64,000 nt of DNA from Begonia masoniana (Eukaryota > Streptophyta > Magnoliopsida > Cucurbitales > Begoniaceae). The notes beneath the pieces are model-generated. The model saw only the letters and a program-made list of their open reading frames with translations. It searched no databases and was not told the DNA's origin. Numbering within the stretch: position 1 is the stretch's first letter; each line of letters opens with the position of its first letter. A program made the translations under genes and the position numbers. Below, in pieces: positions 55,219-64,000 of the stretch. The stretch is taken from assembly GCA_022432975.1 (NCBI GenBank), contig CM039515.1, positions 19,409,554 to 19,473,553 of the forward strand, read 5' to 3'.

Positions 55219-56808
55219 CTAAGCAAAGAGGTCCGGATATTGGGCCCTAACATCCGCTTGTCTTTCCCATGTAGCCTCCTCCACATTGTGATTACGCCAT
55301 AAAACTTTCACCAACGAGACCACTTTGTTGCGCAACACTTTGACTGAGGTATCGAGAATCTGTATGGGCCTTTCTTCATATGGAAGTGTCGGCAACCTGC
55401 TCAATGCATCAGCTACCACATTAGCTTTACTAGGATGGTACTTGATCTCAACATCGTAATCTTTCACAAATTCTAACCACCGCCTTTGTCTCATATTCAA
55501 CTCTTTCTGAGTAAAGAGGTATTTCAAACTCTTGTGGTCAGAAAACACCTCACATGATTGTCCATACAGGTGATGTCTCCATACCTTCAGCGCAAAGACA
55601 ACAGCCGCTAACTCAAGGTCGTGAGTAGGGTAGTTTTCTTCATGGCCCTTCAATTGTCTGGATGCGTATGCTACCGCTTTTCCTTCTTGCATTAGTACGC
55701 ATGCCAAGCCAATCTTTGACGCATCACAGTATACGCTGAATTTTCCATCTTCAACTGACAATACTAACAGAGGAGCAGTGGTTAATTTCTGCTTAAGTGT
55801 CTGAAAGCTCACCTCACATGCTTCAGACCACTTGAACTTGATTTCCTTCCTTGTTAAGCTGGTCATAGGCTTCGCGATCACAGAAAACCCCTTGATGAAT
55901 TTCCTGTAATAACCAGCTAGCCCGATAAAGCTTCGTATTTCACTTGCATTTCTCGGCCTGGGCCAATCCTTCACAGTCTGAATCTTGGCCGGGTCCACGG
56001 ATACTCCTTCAGCAGACACCACGTGGCCCAAGAAATTAATCTTGCTTAACCAGAACTCACACTTTGACAGCTTAGCATATAATTGATGTTGTCTCAAGGT
56101 CGATAGCACAATTGCCAAGTGCTTCTCCTGCTTGGCTTTACTTCTGGAATAGACCAGAATGTCGTCGATGAAAACAATTACAAATTTATCCAAGACATCA
56201 TGGAATATCCTGTTCATTAGGTCCATAAATGTTACCGGAGCATTAGTCAACCCGAACGACATCATCAAGAACTCGTAGTGTCCGTACCGGGTTCTGAAGG
56301 CAGCCTTTGGAATATCTTCAGCTCTGACCTTCAACTGGTAATAGCCAGAGCGTAAGTCAATCTTAGAAAATACCCGAGCCCCTTGTAGCTGATCAAACAA
56401 ATCGTCAATTCTTGGCAACGGGTACTTATTCTTGATAGTCAACTTGTTCAGCTCACGGTAGTCAATACACATCCGTAGGGACCCATCCTTCTTCTTAACA
56501 AATAAGACGGGAGCACCCCACGGAGTGAAACTAGGGCGCACAAAACCCTTATCCACTAATTCTTTCAACTGAGCCTTCAACTCCTTCAGTTCAATTGGTG
56601 CCATACGGTACGGATTCTTCGATACTGGTTCCGCACCAGGATACACATCGATCTCAAACTCGATTTCACGATCAGGTGGCAATCCCGGTAAGTCATCTAA
56701 GAAAACCTCTGAGAAGTCCCGGACTACCGGAATGTTTTGAAGTTCCACCTCATTTTGCCTTTGAACATCCACTACGTGGGCCAAAAATCCAATGCACCCT
56801 GACTTCAT
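55219..56808 (-). CDS. RT, RNase H fused to chromodomain (integrase deleted), element 2
   Basis: 529 residues. RT is at about 45-225 with '[16 protein letters not shown]' and catalytic 'FIDDILVYS' (Asp 214-215). Connection is at about 240-310. RNase H is at about 355-470 with 'YCDASKIGL', '[11 protein letters not shown]' and 'SDHKSLKYL'. After 'NVVADALSR' (about 471) the chain jumps straight to '[11 protein letters not shown]' and the chromodomain '[17 protein letters not shown]' (about 498-516). The zinc and DDE parts of integrase are gone and the frame is kept. The upstream gag-protease frame is separated by a single TAA at about 56815, so the Met at 56808 is likely internal. Confidence 0.93.
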   Translation of the reverse strand: MKSGCIGFLAHVVDVQRQNEVELQNIPVVRDFSEVFLDDLPGLPPDREIEFEIDVYPGAEPVSKNPYRMAPIELKELKAQLKELVDKGFVRPSFTPWGAPVLFVKKKDGSLRMCIDYRELNKLTIKNKYPLPRIDDLFDQLQGARVFSKIDLRSGYYQLKVRAEDIPKAAFRTRYGHYEFLMMSFGLTNAPVTFMDLMNRIFHDVLDKFVIVFIDDILVYSRSKAKQEKHLAIVLSTLRQHQLYAKLSKCEFWLSKINFLGHVVSAEGVSVDPAKIQTVKDWPRPRNASEIRSFIGLAGYYRKFIKGFSVIAKPMTSLTRKEIKFKWSEACEVSFQTLKQKLTTAPLLVLSVEDGKFSVYCDASKIGLACVLMQEGKAVAYASRQLKGHEENYPTHDLELAAVVFALKVWRHHLYGQSCEVFSDHKSLKYLFTQKELNMRQRRWLEFVKDYDVEIKYHPSKANVVADALSRLPTLPYEERPIQILDTSVKVLRNKVVSLVKVLWRNHNVEEATWERQADVRAQYPDLFA

Positions 56809-56814
56809 CAGTCG

Positions 56815-58125
56815 TTAAACTTTCAAGGAAGATATCACAGGCATACAGTGTTTCTTCGGTACTGTCTGATAAGAGAATTCCACCTCATTCGGGCGTTTAA
56901 ACGACACTAGCCCAGACCTACAGTTGATGGTGGCATGATGTCTAAATAGCCAGTCCATCCCCAGAATGACATCGTATCCCTTCACATCAATAATGATATG
57001 GTTGGCATACCATTTCTGGTTCCCTACTGACACTACATCATCCCGTACTACCCGCTCGGAGTGCATAGACTCTCCGGACGGTAGCATAACACGATAGGGT
57101 TGATTAGACGGCACGATACTTAATTTCTTCCTATCTACGAAACCCTTTGCCACAACCAAATGTGTGGCCCCCGTGTCTAACAAAGCATATGCAGGTGCGT
57201 TACAGATTAACATCGTACCTGTGATCGCCGCGTGCTGGGTGTCATCATCATGATCCTCTATCATCGCAGAAACTCTTGGCACGGCATGATTCAGCCGCGT
57301 GTCAGGCACTGGACATTCCCGAACTTGGTGGACCCCTTTGCCGCATCGGAAGCAATGGCCGGTAAGGAGTCTGCATGTACCTCTGTGATATTGATGGCAA
57401 CGCGGGCATGCCGGTAGCTGAGGAGCTCCCATTGGTCTTTTCCCTTTATCCTGAGCTGGTTTATTAGGCCTCTTCACGCCCCGGTTCTGCTGTTGTTGTG
57501 GTTGAAATCCCTTAATGGACCTGTCCATGTACTCCCTTTGATATTTGTTCTTAAATTCCTCATCTTCTACCTCAAAAGCTTTGACAACTACTTCCGTATA
57601 TGATCGGTCCTGAACTCCAGACATCTTCACTCCTCTATAAACTTCATCCTTTAATCCATGTACGAAATGGTAGATCTTACTTTCGTCCTTCCCCACTAGA
57701 TGACTGGCAAAACGAGTTAGCGCTTCGAACTCTCTTACATAATCTACTACCGAACCCGTCTGTCGAAGCTGGGTAAATTCCAATACCTTACTTTCCCACC
57801 TAACATTGTAGAAGTATTCTTCACAAAACAACTTCTTGAAGGGTCCCCACAGCATCTCCCCCACATTAATAGTGGTCTGGACGACGTCCCACCAAAGTTT
57901 CGCGTCACGTTCGAGATATAACGCGACACAAGAGACCCTTTCCGTGTCCTTCACCTTAGCAAGGTCAAACAAATCCTCCATGGTCCGAACCCACTCCTCG
58001 GCATGGACTGGATCCGTAAATCGCCCGTCAAAAATGGGAGGTTGAAGTCGTCTAAAATTTTCACCACTGTGGTCTTCTGAAATAACTGAGCTCAAATTCC
58101 AAAACTCTCTCCCGATCATGAACAT
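56815..58125 (-). CDS. Gag and aspartic protease, element 2
   Basis: 436 residues. Gag core is at about 25-190 ('ENFRRLQPPIFDGRF', 'WVRTMEDLFDL', 'AKLWWDVV', 'VLEFTQLRQTGSVVDYVREFE'). A Gln/Lys-rich linker is at about 205-235. A zinc knuckle CFRCGKGVHQVREC is at about 258-271. Protease has 'LLDTGATHLVV' at about 316 and 'VILGMDWLFRHH' at about 390. The frame stops at one TAA (CAA in element 1) just before the RT part. The start region differs from element 1 gag, so the true Met is uncertain. Confidence 0.9.
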   Translation of the reverse strand: MFMIGREFWNLSSVISEDHSGENFRRLQPPIFDGRFTDPVHAEEWVRTMEDLFDLAKVKDTERVSCVALYLERDAKLWWDVVQTTINVGEMLWGPFKKLFCEEYFYNVRWESKVLEFTQLRQTGSVVDYVREFEALTRFASHLVGKDESKIYHFVHGLKDEVYRGVKMSGVQDRSYTEVVVKAFEVEDEEFKNKYQREYMDRSIKGFQPQQQQNRGVKRPNKPAQDKGKRPMGAPQLPACPRCHQYHRGTCRLLTGHCFRCGKGVHQVRECPVPDTRLNHAVPRVSAMIEDHDDDTQHAAITGTMLICNAPAYALLDTGATHLVVAKGFVDRKKLSIVPSNQPYRVMLPSGESMHSERVVRDDVVSVGNQKWYANHIIIDVKGYDVILGMDWLFRHHATINCRSGLVSFKRPNEVEFSYQTVPKKHCMPVISSLKV

Positions 58126-58554
58126 TTCAAATATCTTTCTCTTTAGCTTCTCTGTACTGTCCTCAATCTATAATAGGAAAATCCTATAATCAAAATAACT
58201 AAATTAGATAAACAGAACTTTTATAGAGACTTATACACTTACAGTTGGTGGAGCGATCTCACGTGGCGGATTGCGCAGTCAGACATTTCACAGAATCGGT
58301 TTTAAAACCTTATCTCTCTGATACCATTACTGTGACGCCCTGAAACCGTACCCGATCGGGGTCCGGGATCGGAGCCATCACACCGAACATTTTATAGAAA
58401 AACAAGACATATTTTTTTTTGAAAACATATAACAGTAGGAGACATGAAGACGTATAAACACATGGATAACAGTTACAAATGGCAGAAGCAGAAGATGTAA
58501 TTAATGGTTAATGAGAATAAGACAAAAAGTGAACAGTGCACCGGTGGATATAAT

Positions 58555-58882
58555 ACATGAACAGTGACCGAATGAATAAAAATGTGAACAGTGACCGGAT
58601 GATTAAAAATGTGAACAGTGACCGGATGATTAAAAATGTGAACTAGTGACCGGATGATTAAAAATGTGAACAGTGACCGGATGAATAAAAATGTGAACAG
58701 TGACCAGATGATTAAAAATATGAACAGTGACCGGATGAATAAAAATGTGAACAGTGACCGGATGATTAAAATTGTGAACAGTGACCGGATGAATAAAAAT
58801 GTGAACAGTGACCGGATGATTAAAAATGTGAACAGTGACCGGATGAATAAAAATGTGAACAGTGACCGGATGATTAAAACTT
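58555..58882. repeat. 27-bp tandem repeat in the 5' LTR of element 2
   Basis: About twelve copies of GTGAACAGTGACCGGATGA(A/T)TAAAAAT, again in alternating forms, two more than in the partner LTR. The HPVTVHIF-type frames are its translation. Confidence 0.92.
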
Positions 58883-59449
58883 AAAAGACAAAACTGGCAA
58901 CTTTTAACATGATTACATAAAAACAGAAGTTGTTGAAACAGAATGTATGAAAACTTCAAACTTCAGAAAACGATTCAAAACATGATTTTGAACATATCGG
59001 GAAAAACACGACGGAATTTTAAGGAAAAACAAATTACATGGATTGCTCTAACATGACAGAAACTTAAGAAAAAATCACACTACATGGATAGCTCTAAAAC
59101 CAGAAACTGTCCATGCACAGACTAACAGAAAATATCCCAAACAAATTCCAGAATACTTCAAAACATACGAGCAATTCCAGAATATTTTCAAACATACATT
59201 CCACTGTCAAATACAGAGGTTTAAAAACATAAACTCCAAAACCTATACTTTATCAAAATCCCAACAGAATTCCTAACAGAGACTAAACTTTGTTTTAAAA
59301 TCTCAAAAACTATGCAGAACTTGACATACATACACACCACAGGAAATCAGAATATGTCTGGCTGCCACAACCAACCCCCGCAAGCTCATTCCTCCAACAG
59401 CACCTACACATCGGCCGGAGGCACAAGTCCTCATCCACGGGTTCAGTAC

Positions 59450-60085
59450 CTACAACAGGGAGTTCAACTATGAGCCTAGAGCTCAGTAAGAACATACAAT
59501 GCAAAGTGATGCACGTGCTATGCATGAACATTTTCAAATACATGAACATTACATTACATTACCTTACATTTCACTTGACAGGGAGGTATAAGTGGGGCTT
59601 ATAGAGGAACTGACGCATATACATACTTGACATAACAGGACATGACACTGGTTAGTAATTTTGCCTGGTCCCAAGGAAGGACAAGGTACAGGGTATCCTT
59701 GGCAGGGATAATTTTACATGAGTCCCAGAGAAGGACAAGAACAGGATGCCAGTCCTCGTCCACACTTAACCATACATTCATTACAGGTTTTATCATACTT
59801 AACTTCAAAATTGTGTACATAAAACGTTTACATGATTTTACAGAAAAACGGGTATGCATGGACGGTGCTTGAACCTAAAATAACAGGCAACAAGAATATC
59901 ACAACAGAGAGTGAAACAAAACCAGACAACTCATAACTTATTCTAACTTTTCTACCCAAAACGAACCGACAGAACTGATACTCCTAGTACCTCCAAGTTG
60001 CAGGGCCTTAAGGGCCAACCTACGGGCATGAACTTACCTGGTTGCTGTCGCGTTGATGTTCTGAATGTCTCAGAAATGCTCGGAC
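59450..60085 (-). other. Predicted LTR mini-exon and intron (element 2, 5' LTR)
   Basis: The exon is 60038-60085, the donor at 60037 and the acceptor at 59450, the same as in the 3' LTR. This copy lies in the active 5' LTR and would be in the transcript leader if the start site is upstream of 60085. Confidence 0.5.
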
Positions 60086-61691
60086 CTGTAGCATGCATGT
60101 AGAGAATTTAAAACACGCTACAAATGCTAACTAATAAGCTGTTAGAAATCAACAGCAACATCTTTCAAATCCTTAGAAAACAACAACGTGTTTTCATCCA
60201 AAAACAGTGAGTTTTCACAAATACCAAAACCCTAAACTTCGGTAAAAACTCACTTTTTAACTTATCCAAAATGTTAGCTTTAGTAGACGTTTACCTTTGC
60301 TGGAGCAGGCAGGAAAAATGGGAGTGTTTTATGAAAGGTTGAAATCGCAGGAAAAGAAAAGAAGAAGCGGAGAAGGAAAACAGATAAGAGAAAGAAAGGT
60401 TTCACGTAGGAGGGAAGAGAATGAGAGAGGAAAAACTTGGCTTCTCCAACAAGTTGTACACTTGGCATTCATCCATTGGCCTCCTCCCACCAACCTTAAT
60501 TTCACCCCAAACTACCCCTTCATCCATTTCAAACTAGCTTGTTTGTTTAGTTACACATTGGTTTGGTTTTTATCTCATTATCCAATTTCTCATTCGTTTT
60601 GGTTTCCAACAAATCATACATTGTATTATCATTGAATTAATCCCACTTAATAATTCGGGAAAATAATTACATAGGTAAAATGCCGGGTGTTACACAGTGT
60701 GGAAAAAAGTTTTTTAGATATTACAAGAGGGATGCTATATATAGACCTAGGGTTGATTAAGGTTTCCATACAAGGTGGGGGGAATGTGGGCCACTGGATG
60801 ATATAATAGATGGAGGGCCAAGATGAATCCAAGTGGTGCCACTCCATGTGTGCTGTAGCCAAGATGATCCCATGGTGGGATTTTGCCAAGTCATTCCACC
60901 TTAGGACTCCTCTACTTGGGCTTGCTTAGATGAATCTTCAAGTTTTAGGTCTTCTTTTGGCTTTTTCTCCTTGGGCCAAAGTGGAAGTAGGTTGCTTCAA
61001 AATGTGCATGGTAGAATGGGCCTCCTAGAGTGGACCAAGTCCAACTCTCCATATGATGCCTCCAAGTGCTCCAAATGCTCCAAGTGCTCCTCCATGTGAT
61101 GACTCCCAAAGGTGTCAAGTAGTAACCCAAAATGGGCCAAGTAATGATGGGCCATGTGATAGTCCCCCAAAATGAGAGCCAAGAATGGTCAACCCGAATC
61201 AAGCCACCATACATGACTAAGTCTTAGTAGGGTAGCTAAAACATAAATTATTGGCCTAGAGTTTGCCAAATACAAATAACGACAGGAAAAAAAAAAGAAA
61301 ATTACATAAGTTGTCCTCCGGAAGACAAATTCTGGCTTCTGCTACTCCAGCTGGTGCTCTAAGGGTTTTCTTCATTTGCTTCGAGCTTTCCAAAAGAATC
61401 CACGTAGCAACAATGTCTCTCGAACCAAGATTCCATGCGCCATCAACACATACAAAATAAAACACGTAATAAGTAAGGAGAATAATAAATTTTGGGCCTT
61501 TATCGGGTTTTCAAGTGATTGGGCCCCTAAGCATGTCATAGCAGTCGACACGTCCTTCGTAAAATAAATAAAACACATTATTGAGGTGTCGACCGGTCTC
61601 AGTAGCGTTCGACACTTCTATCGTATACAGAATGAAACTAAGGTTAGGTGTCGACCGGTTCTGGTATGGATCGACACTTCTTGAATTAAAT

Positions 61692-63525
61692 TCAAGTTTC
61701 ATGATTCTCAATCTTAATTAGACCTAGCCGTACCCGGATATCATCAAAGGTCTTCTCATCTAAGGGTTTTGTGAAGATATCGGCTAATTGATCGTAAGAA
61801 TTTATGAAATCCAAAGTGATATCTCCCTTTCGTATATGATCCCTTATAAAATGATATCGTATTTCAATGTGTTTAGTTCTTGAATGTTTGATAGGATTCT
61901 TGGAAATATTAATGACACTAGTATTATCACATCTAATAGATATCCTATCATAAAATAGATTGTAGTCCTCTAAAGTTTGCTTCATCCAAAGTATTTGAGC
62001 ACAACAACTTCTAGCGGCGATATATTCGCTCTCGGCTGTTGAGAGTGCTACGGAATTTTGTTTCTTTGAGTACCAAGACACGAGAGATTCGCCTAGAAAT
62101 TGGTATGTTCCACTAGTTTTTTTCTATCTACAAGACTTCCGGCATCATCAGAGTCAGAATATCCTATTAGATTAAAAAATGTACCCTTTGGATACCATAA
62201 ACCTAAATCATAGTTGCCACTTAGATATTTGAATATCCTTTTAATTGCATTTAAGTGGGATTCCTTAGGGGATACTTGAAACCTAGCACATAAGCACACA
62301 CTAAATAGGACATCCGACCTACTAGCCGTTAAGTATAATAGAGATCCAATCATACCTCTATATTTCTTGATATCTACACTCATCTCATTTTCATCTTTAT
62401 TCAATTTCGTAGTTGTGCTTGTGGGAGTTCTAGATGGTCTGGAAGAATTCAATCCAAACTTCTTTAAGAGATCTTTTATATATTTTTCTTGATTTAAGAA
62501 TATACCATAAGAAGTTTGCTTTATTTGCTATCCTAAGAAGAATTTTAACTTCCCCATTATACTCATTTCAAATTCACTTTGCATTAGATATGCAAATTTA
62601 TCACAAAGTGAGACATTTATTGAGCCAAATATGATGTCATTCACGTATACTGCACAATGAGCAAATCATCTCCCTTTTTGCATAATAAACAAGGTTGAAT
62701 CGATGTTACCTTTTTTAAAGTTCCTTTCCATAAAGAAATTTTTCAACCTATCATATCAAGCTCTAAGGGCTTGCTTAAGTCCATATAAGACTTTCTTAAG
62801 CTTGTATACATAGTCAAGTTTATCATAGATTTCAAACCCTAAAGGTTGCTCTACATAAACTTCTTCCAAGATATAACTATTTAAAAATACACTCTTAACA
62901 TCCATTTATAAAAAAGTGAAGTTTTTGTAGCAAGCAAATGCTAAGAGCATCCTAATAGATTCTAGTCTAGCTACGGGAGAAAAAGTTTTTTCAAAGTTTA
63001 TTCCTTCTTTTTGGTTGTACCTATTGGGATAGCCTTATTCCTTACAATAATTTCATTTTCGTCTATTTTGTTCTTAAACACCTATTTTGTTCCTATAATG
63101 AAATGATTTTTGGGTCTTGGAACAAGTTTCCATACATTTCTCTGTTCGAATTGGTTTAATTCTATGTTTGAGACATAAATGTTTAAATTTTTCATTTTTA
63201 AATTCTCCACCATAATCACTACAAATAGCAACAATGACAAGATTCTTTTCATTTTGAATTTTCTTCCTAAAGCTAGAAAAGATGTCAAAAGTATCATCCT
63301 TTAACTTTAGAAAGAATACCAAGTGAACCTAGAGAAATCATCTACAATGACAAAGGCATAATGTTTGCCTCTGAGACTAGTGTAACGAATCCAGTTCCTA
63401 TCCCTTAATTTCCCGTAAAAATTTTCATTTTCTTTGGACCTTAAGTAAATCTTAACTTTGAAAGCTTTAAATAAAAGCACTAAAATCGTTCGAAACATTT
63501 GGAGAAATCTTTTAGGGAAAACCAT
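61692..63525 (-). pseudogene. SIRE-like copia pol relic (integrase start, RT, RNase H)
   Basis: Minus-strand order: integrase pieces (63307-63525 'SLRGKHYAFVIVDDFSRFTW'; 63074-63322 'CSDYGGEFKNEKF', both catalytic-core motifs), a degenerate RT (62600-63060, 'VYVNDIIFG' at about 62636 where YVDD is expected), the connection (62093-62452 'YRGMIGSLLYLTASRSD') and RNase H (61692-62081 'SWYSKKQNSVALSTAESEYIAA', 'HSRTKHIEIRYHFIRD'). Many stops break it. The integrase zinc domain and all upstream genes are missing past 63525. It is the pol of the element whose 3' part is 45150-48073. Confidence 0.9.
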
Positions 63526-63529
63526 TCAA

Positions 63530-64000
63530 GTAAATCAATATAACTAAGAATTTAAAATCAGCAGAAGACCATTGGCAAAGGGGTAAAATTGCCCAAACCA
63601 GCAAAATAAAACAGGCGATCGATCGCCCCTTCAACAGGCGATCGATCGCCCCATCATCAACCGATAGATCAGCTGAAACAGCCGATTGATCGCCCCTTTT
63701 CTGGCGATTGATCAGCTAACGCTCTGGAATTTCTTCCAGAGCGTAGCCAGCAAGGGTGCTGATCGATCGCCCTCCCTGGCAATCGATCGACAAACTCTCT
63801 GGATTTTGAAATCCAGAGAGTTACCCATCTTTCTTCTTCCTCCATTCCACCTGCACAACACACACATCACAATTTTCTCCCTACCTCTCTCCCTTCATCA
63901 ACTTACTTATAAACACGTTTCATAACAAACACTTCAACATAATTCACTCTTAGCCTCATTCATCCCTCAATTCATCAATCATCCAAAACCGACTCGAAAC
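63530..64000. other. LTR-like region with GATCGATCGCC palindromes; no gene
   Basis: Repeated GGCGATCGATCGCC-type motifs (63612-63780) alternate with two perfect hairpins, CGCTCTGGAA/TTCCAGAGCG (63719-63743) and AACTCTCTGGATTT/AAATCCAGAGAGTT (63793-63822). A CT-rich stretch follows (63830-63900), as at LTR exon-1 positions elsewhere. Probably the start of another LTR, cut by the window end. Confidence 0.5.

Larger units (their letters stand above)
52873..60694 (-). mobile_element. Young Tekay-type chromovirus lacking integrase ('element 2')
   Basis: 7822 bp from TGTGACGCCCC to GGGTGTTACA with a perfect duplication CAGTG (52868-52872, 60695-60699). The two LTRs (52873-55178 and 58331-60694) look nearly identical by eye apart from two repeat units, so the insertion is recent. 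The primer site (TGGTATCAGAGA) and polypurine tract are in place. Gag, protease, RT and RNase H are nearly intact, but the whole integrase core is missing by an in-frame deletion. Confidence 0.95.
58331..60694 (-). repeat. 5' LTR of element 2 (2364 bp)
   Basis: The left end TGTGACGCCC follows the primer site region TGGTATCAGAGA (minus strand, about 58316-58327). It has the same layout as 52873-55178 with a longer tandem repeat. Confidence 0.93.
48074..61538 (-). mobile_element. Non-autonomous gypsy element ('element 3'), split by element 2
   Basis: LTRs starting TGACACGGGGCTACCC and ending A(A/T)GTCA enclose a gag-like reading frame and an integrase fragment with no RT. Length without the nested element is about 5.6 kb. 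A TGGTATCAGAG primer site (minus strand, about 52399-52409) abuts the 5' LTR. Possible target duplications TACCG (48069-48073) and TAGCA (61539-61543) each differ by one base from TAGCG. It lies in the 3' part of the SIRE-like element. Confidence 0.8.
52409..61538 (-). repeat. 5' LTR of element 3 (about 1.3 kb, split by element 2)
   Basis: The parts 52409-52872 and 60700-61538 join at the CAGTG duplication. A TATA-like GGTCTATATATAGC (minus strand, about 60727-60740) is placed to drive the element. Confidence 0.88.

Overview
This window looks like repeat-dominated chromosomal DNA from a eudicot plant. Nearly every coding signal is a plant LTR retrotransposon: Ty3/gypsy Tekay-type chromoviruses, an Athila-like gypsy element and a Ty1/copia SIRE-like element. 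The only host-type genes are four B3/DUF313-type transcription factor copies, a family known from eudicots. All four look broken. I cannot name the species. There is no rRNA, organellar or bacterial signal.

Layout. 1-3425: three truncated LTR fragments. 3426-15364: a decayed Tekay-type gypsy element on the minus strand (TSD GCTAC). Its 5' LTR carries a greatly expanded 16-bp minisatellite and a nested solo LTR (12839-15072, TSD GAAGA). 15365-18040: the interrupted host element, a long foldback, a 602-bp MULE-like MITE with a 9-bp TSD, and a broken Transposase_32-like gene. 18268-19684: a hairpin cluster and a 26-bp satellite (about 39 copies) between 100-bp direct repeats.

19704-35276 and 40897-46755 are two copies of one segmental duplication. 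Each has two tandem B3 genes (alpha and beta) followed by the end of a SIRE-like copia element. Copy A was later enlarged by a gag-protease-only Athila-like element (23305-30042, TSD GCCAT), a solo LTR (30088-32403, TSD GGAAT) and a (GCCATC)83 expansion inside the alpha gene. Copy B received a solo LTR (41884-43023, TSD AGGAA). Each copy is the empty-site control for the other. Between the two copies lie a gypsy integrase relic, the 5' end of a copia element split by a gypsy LTR, and an inverted pair of tRNA-derived SINEs.

46300-63530: the rest of the SIRE-like element in copy B. A Transposase_32-like reading frame lies between its pol relic and its 3' LTR. It is split by an RT-less gypsy element (48074-61538), which is itself split by a young Tekay element (52873-60694, TSD CAGTG). 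The young element has lost its integrase through an in-frame, microhomology-flanked deletion. 63530-64000 is LTR-like sequence with GATCGATCGCC palindromes.

The most novel signal is shared by the LTRs of five gypsy families here. Each contains a conserved splice-site architecture: a mini-exon of 46-57 nt ending CAG|GTAAGT, a GGCC(Y)TAC block shortly downstream, then a TTACTNAGC/TAGGCT branch-like block and a TGTAG|GT acceptor. A short acidic reading frame ending in a stop follows the acceptor. This suggests spliced LTR-initiated transcripts.
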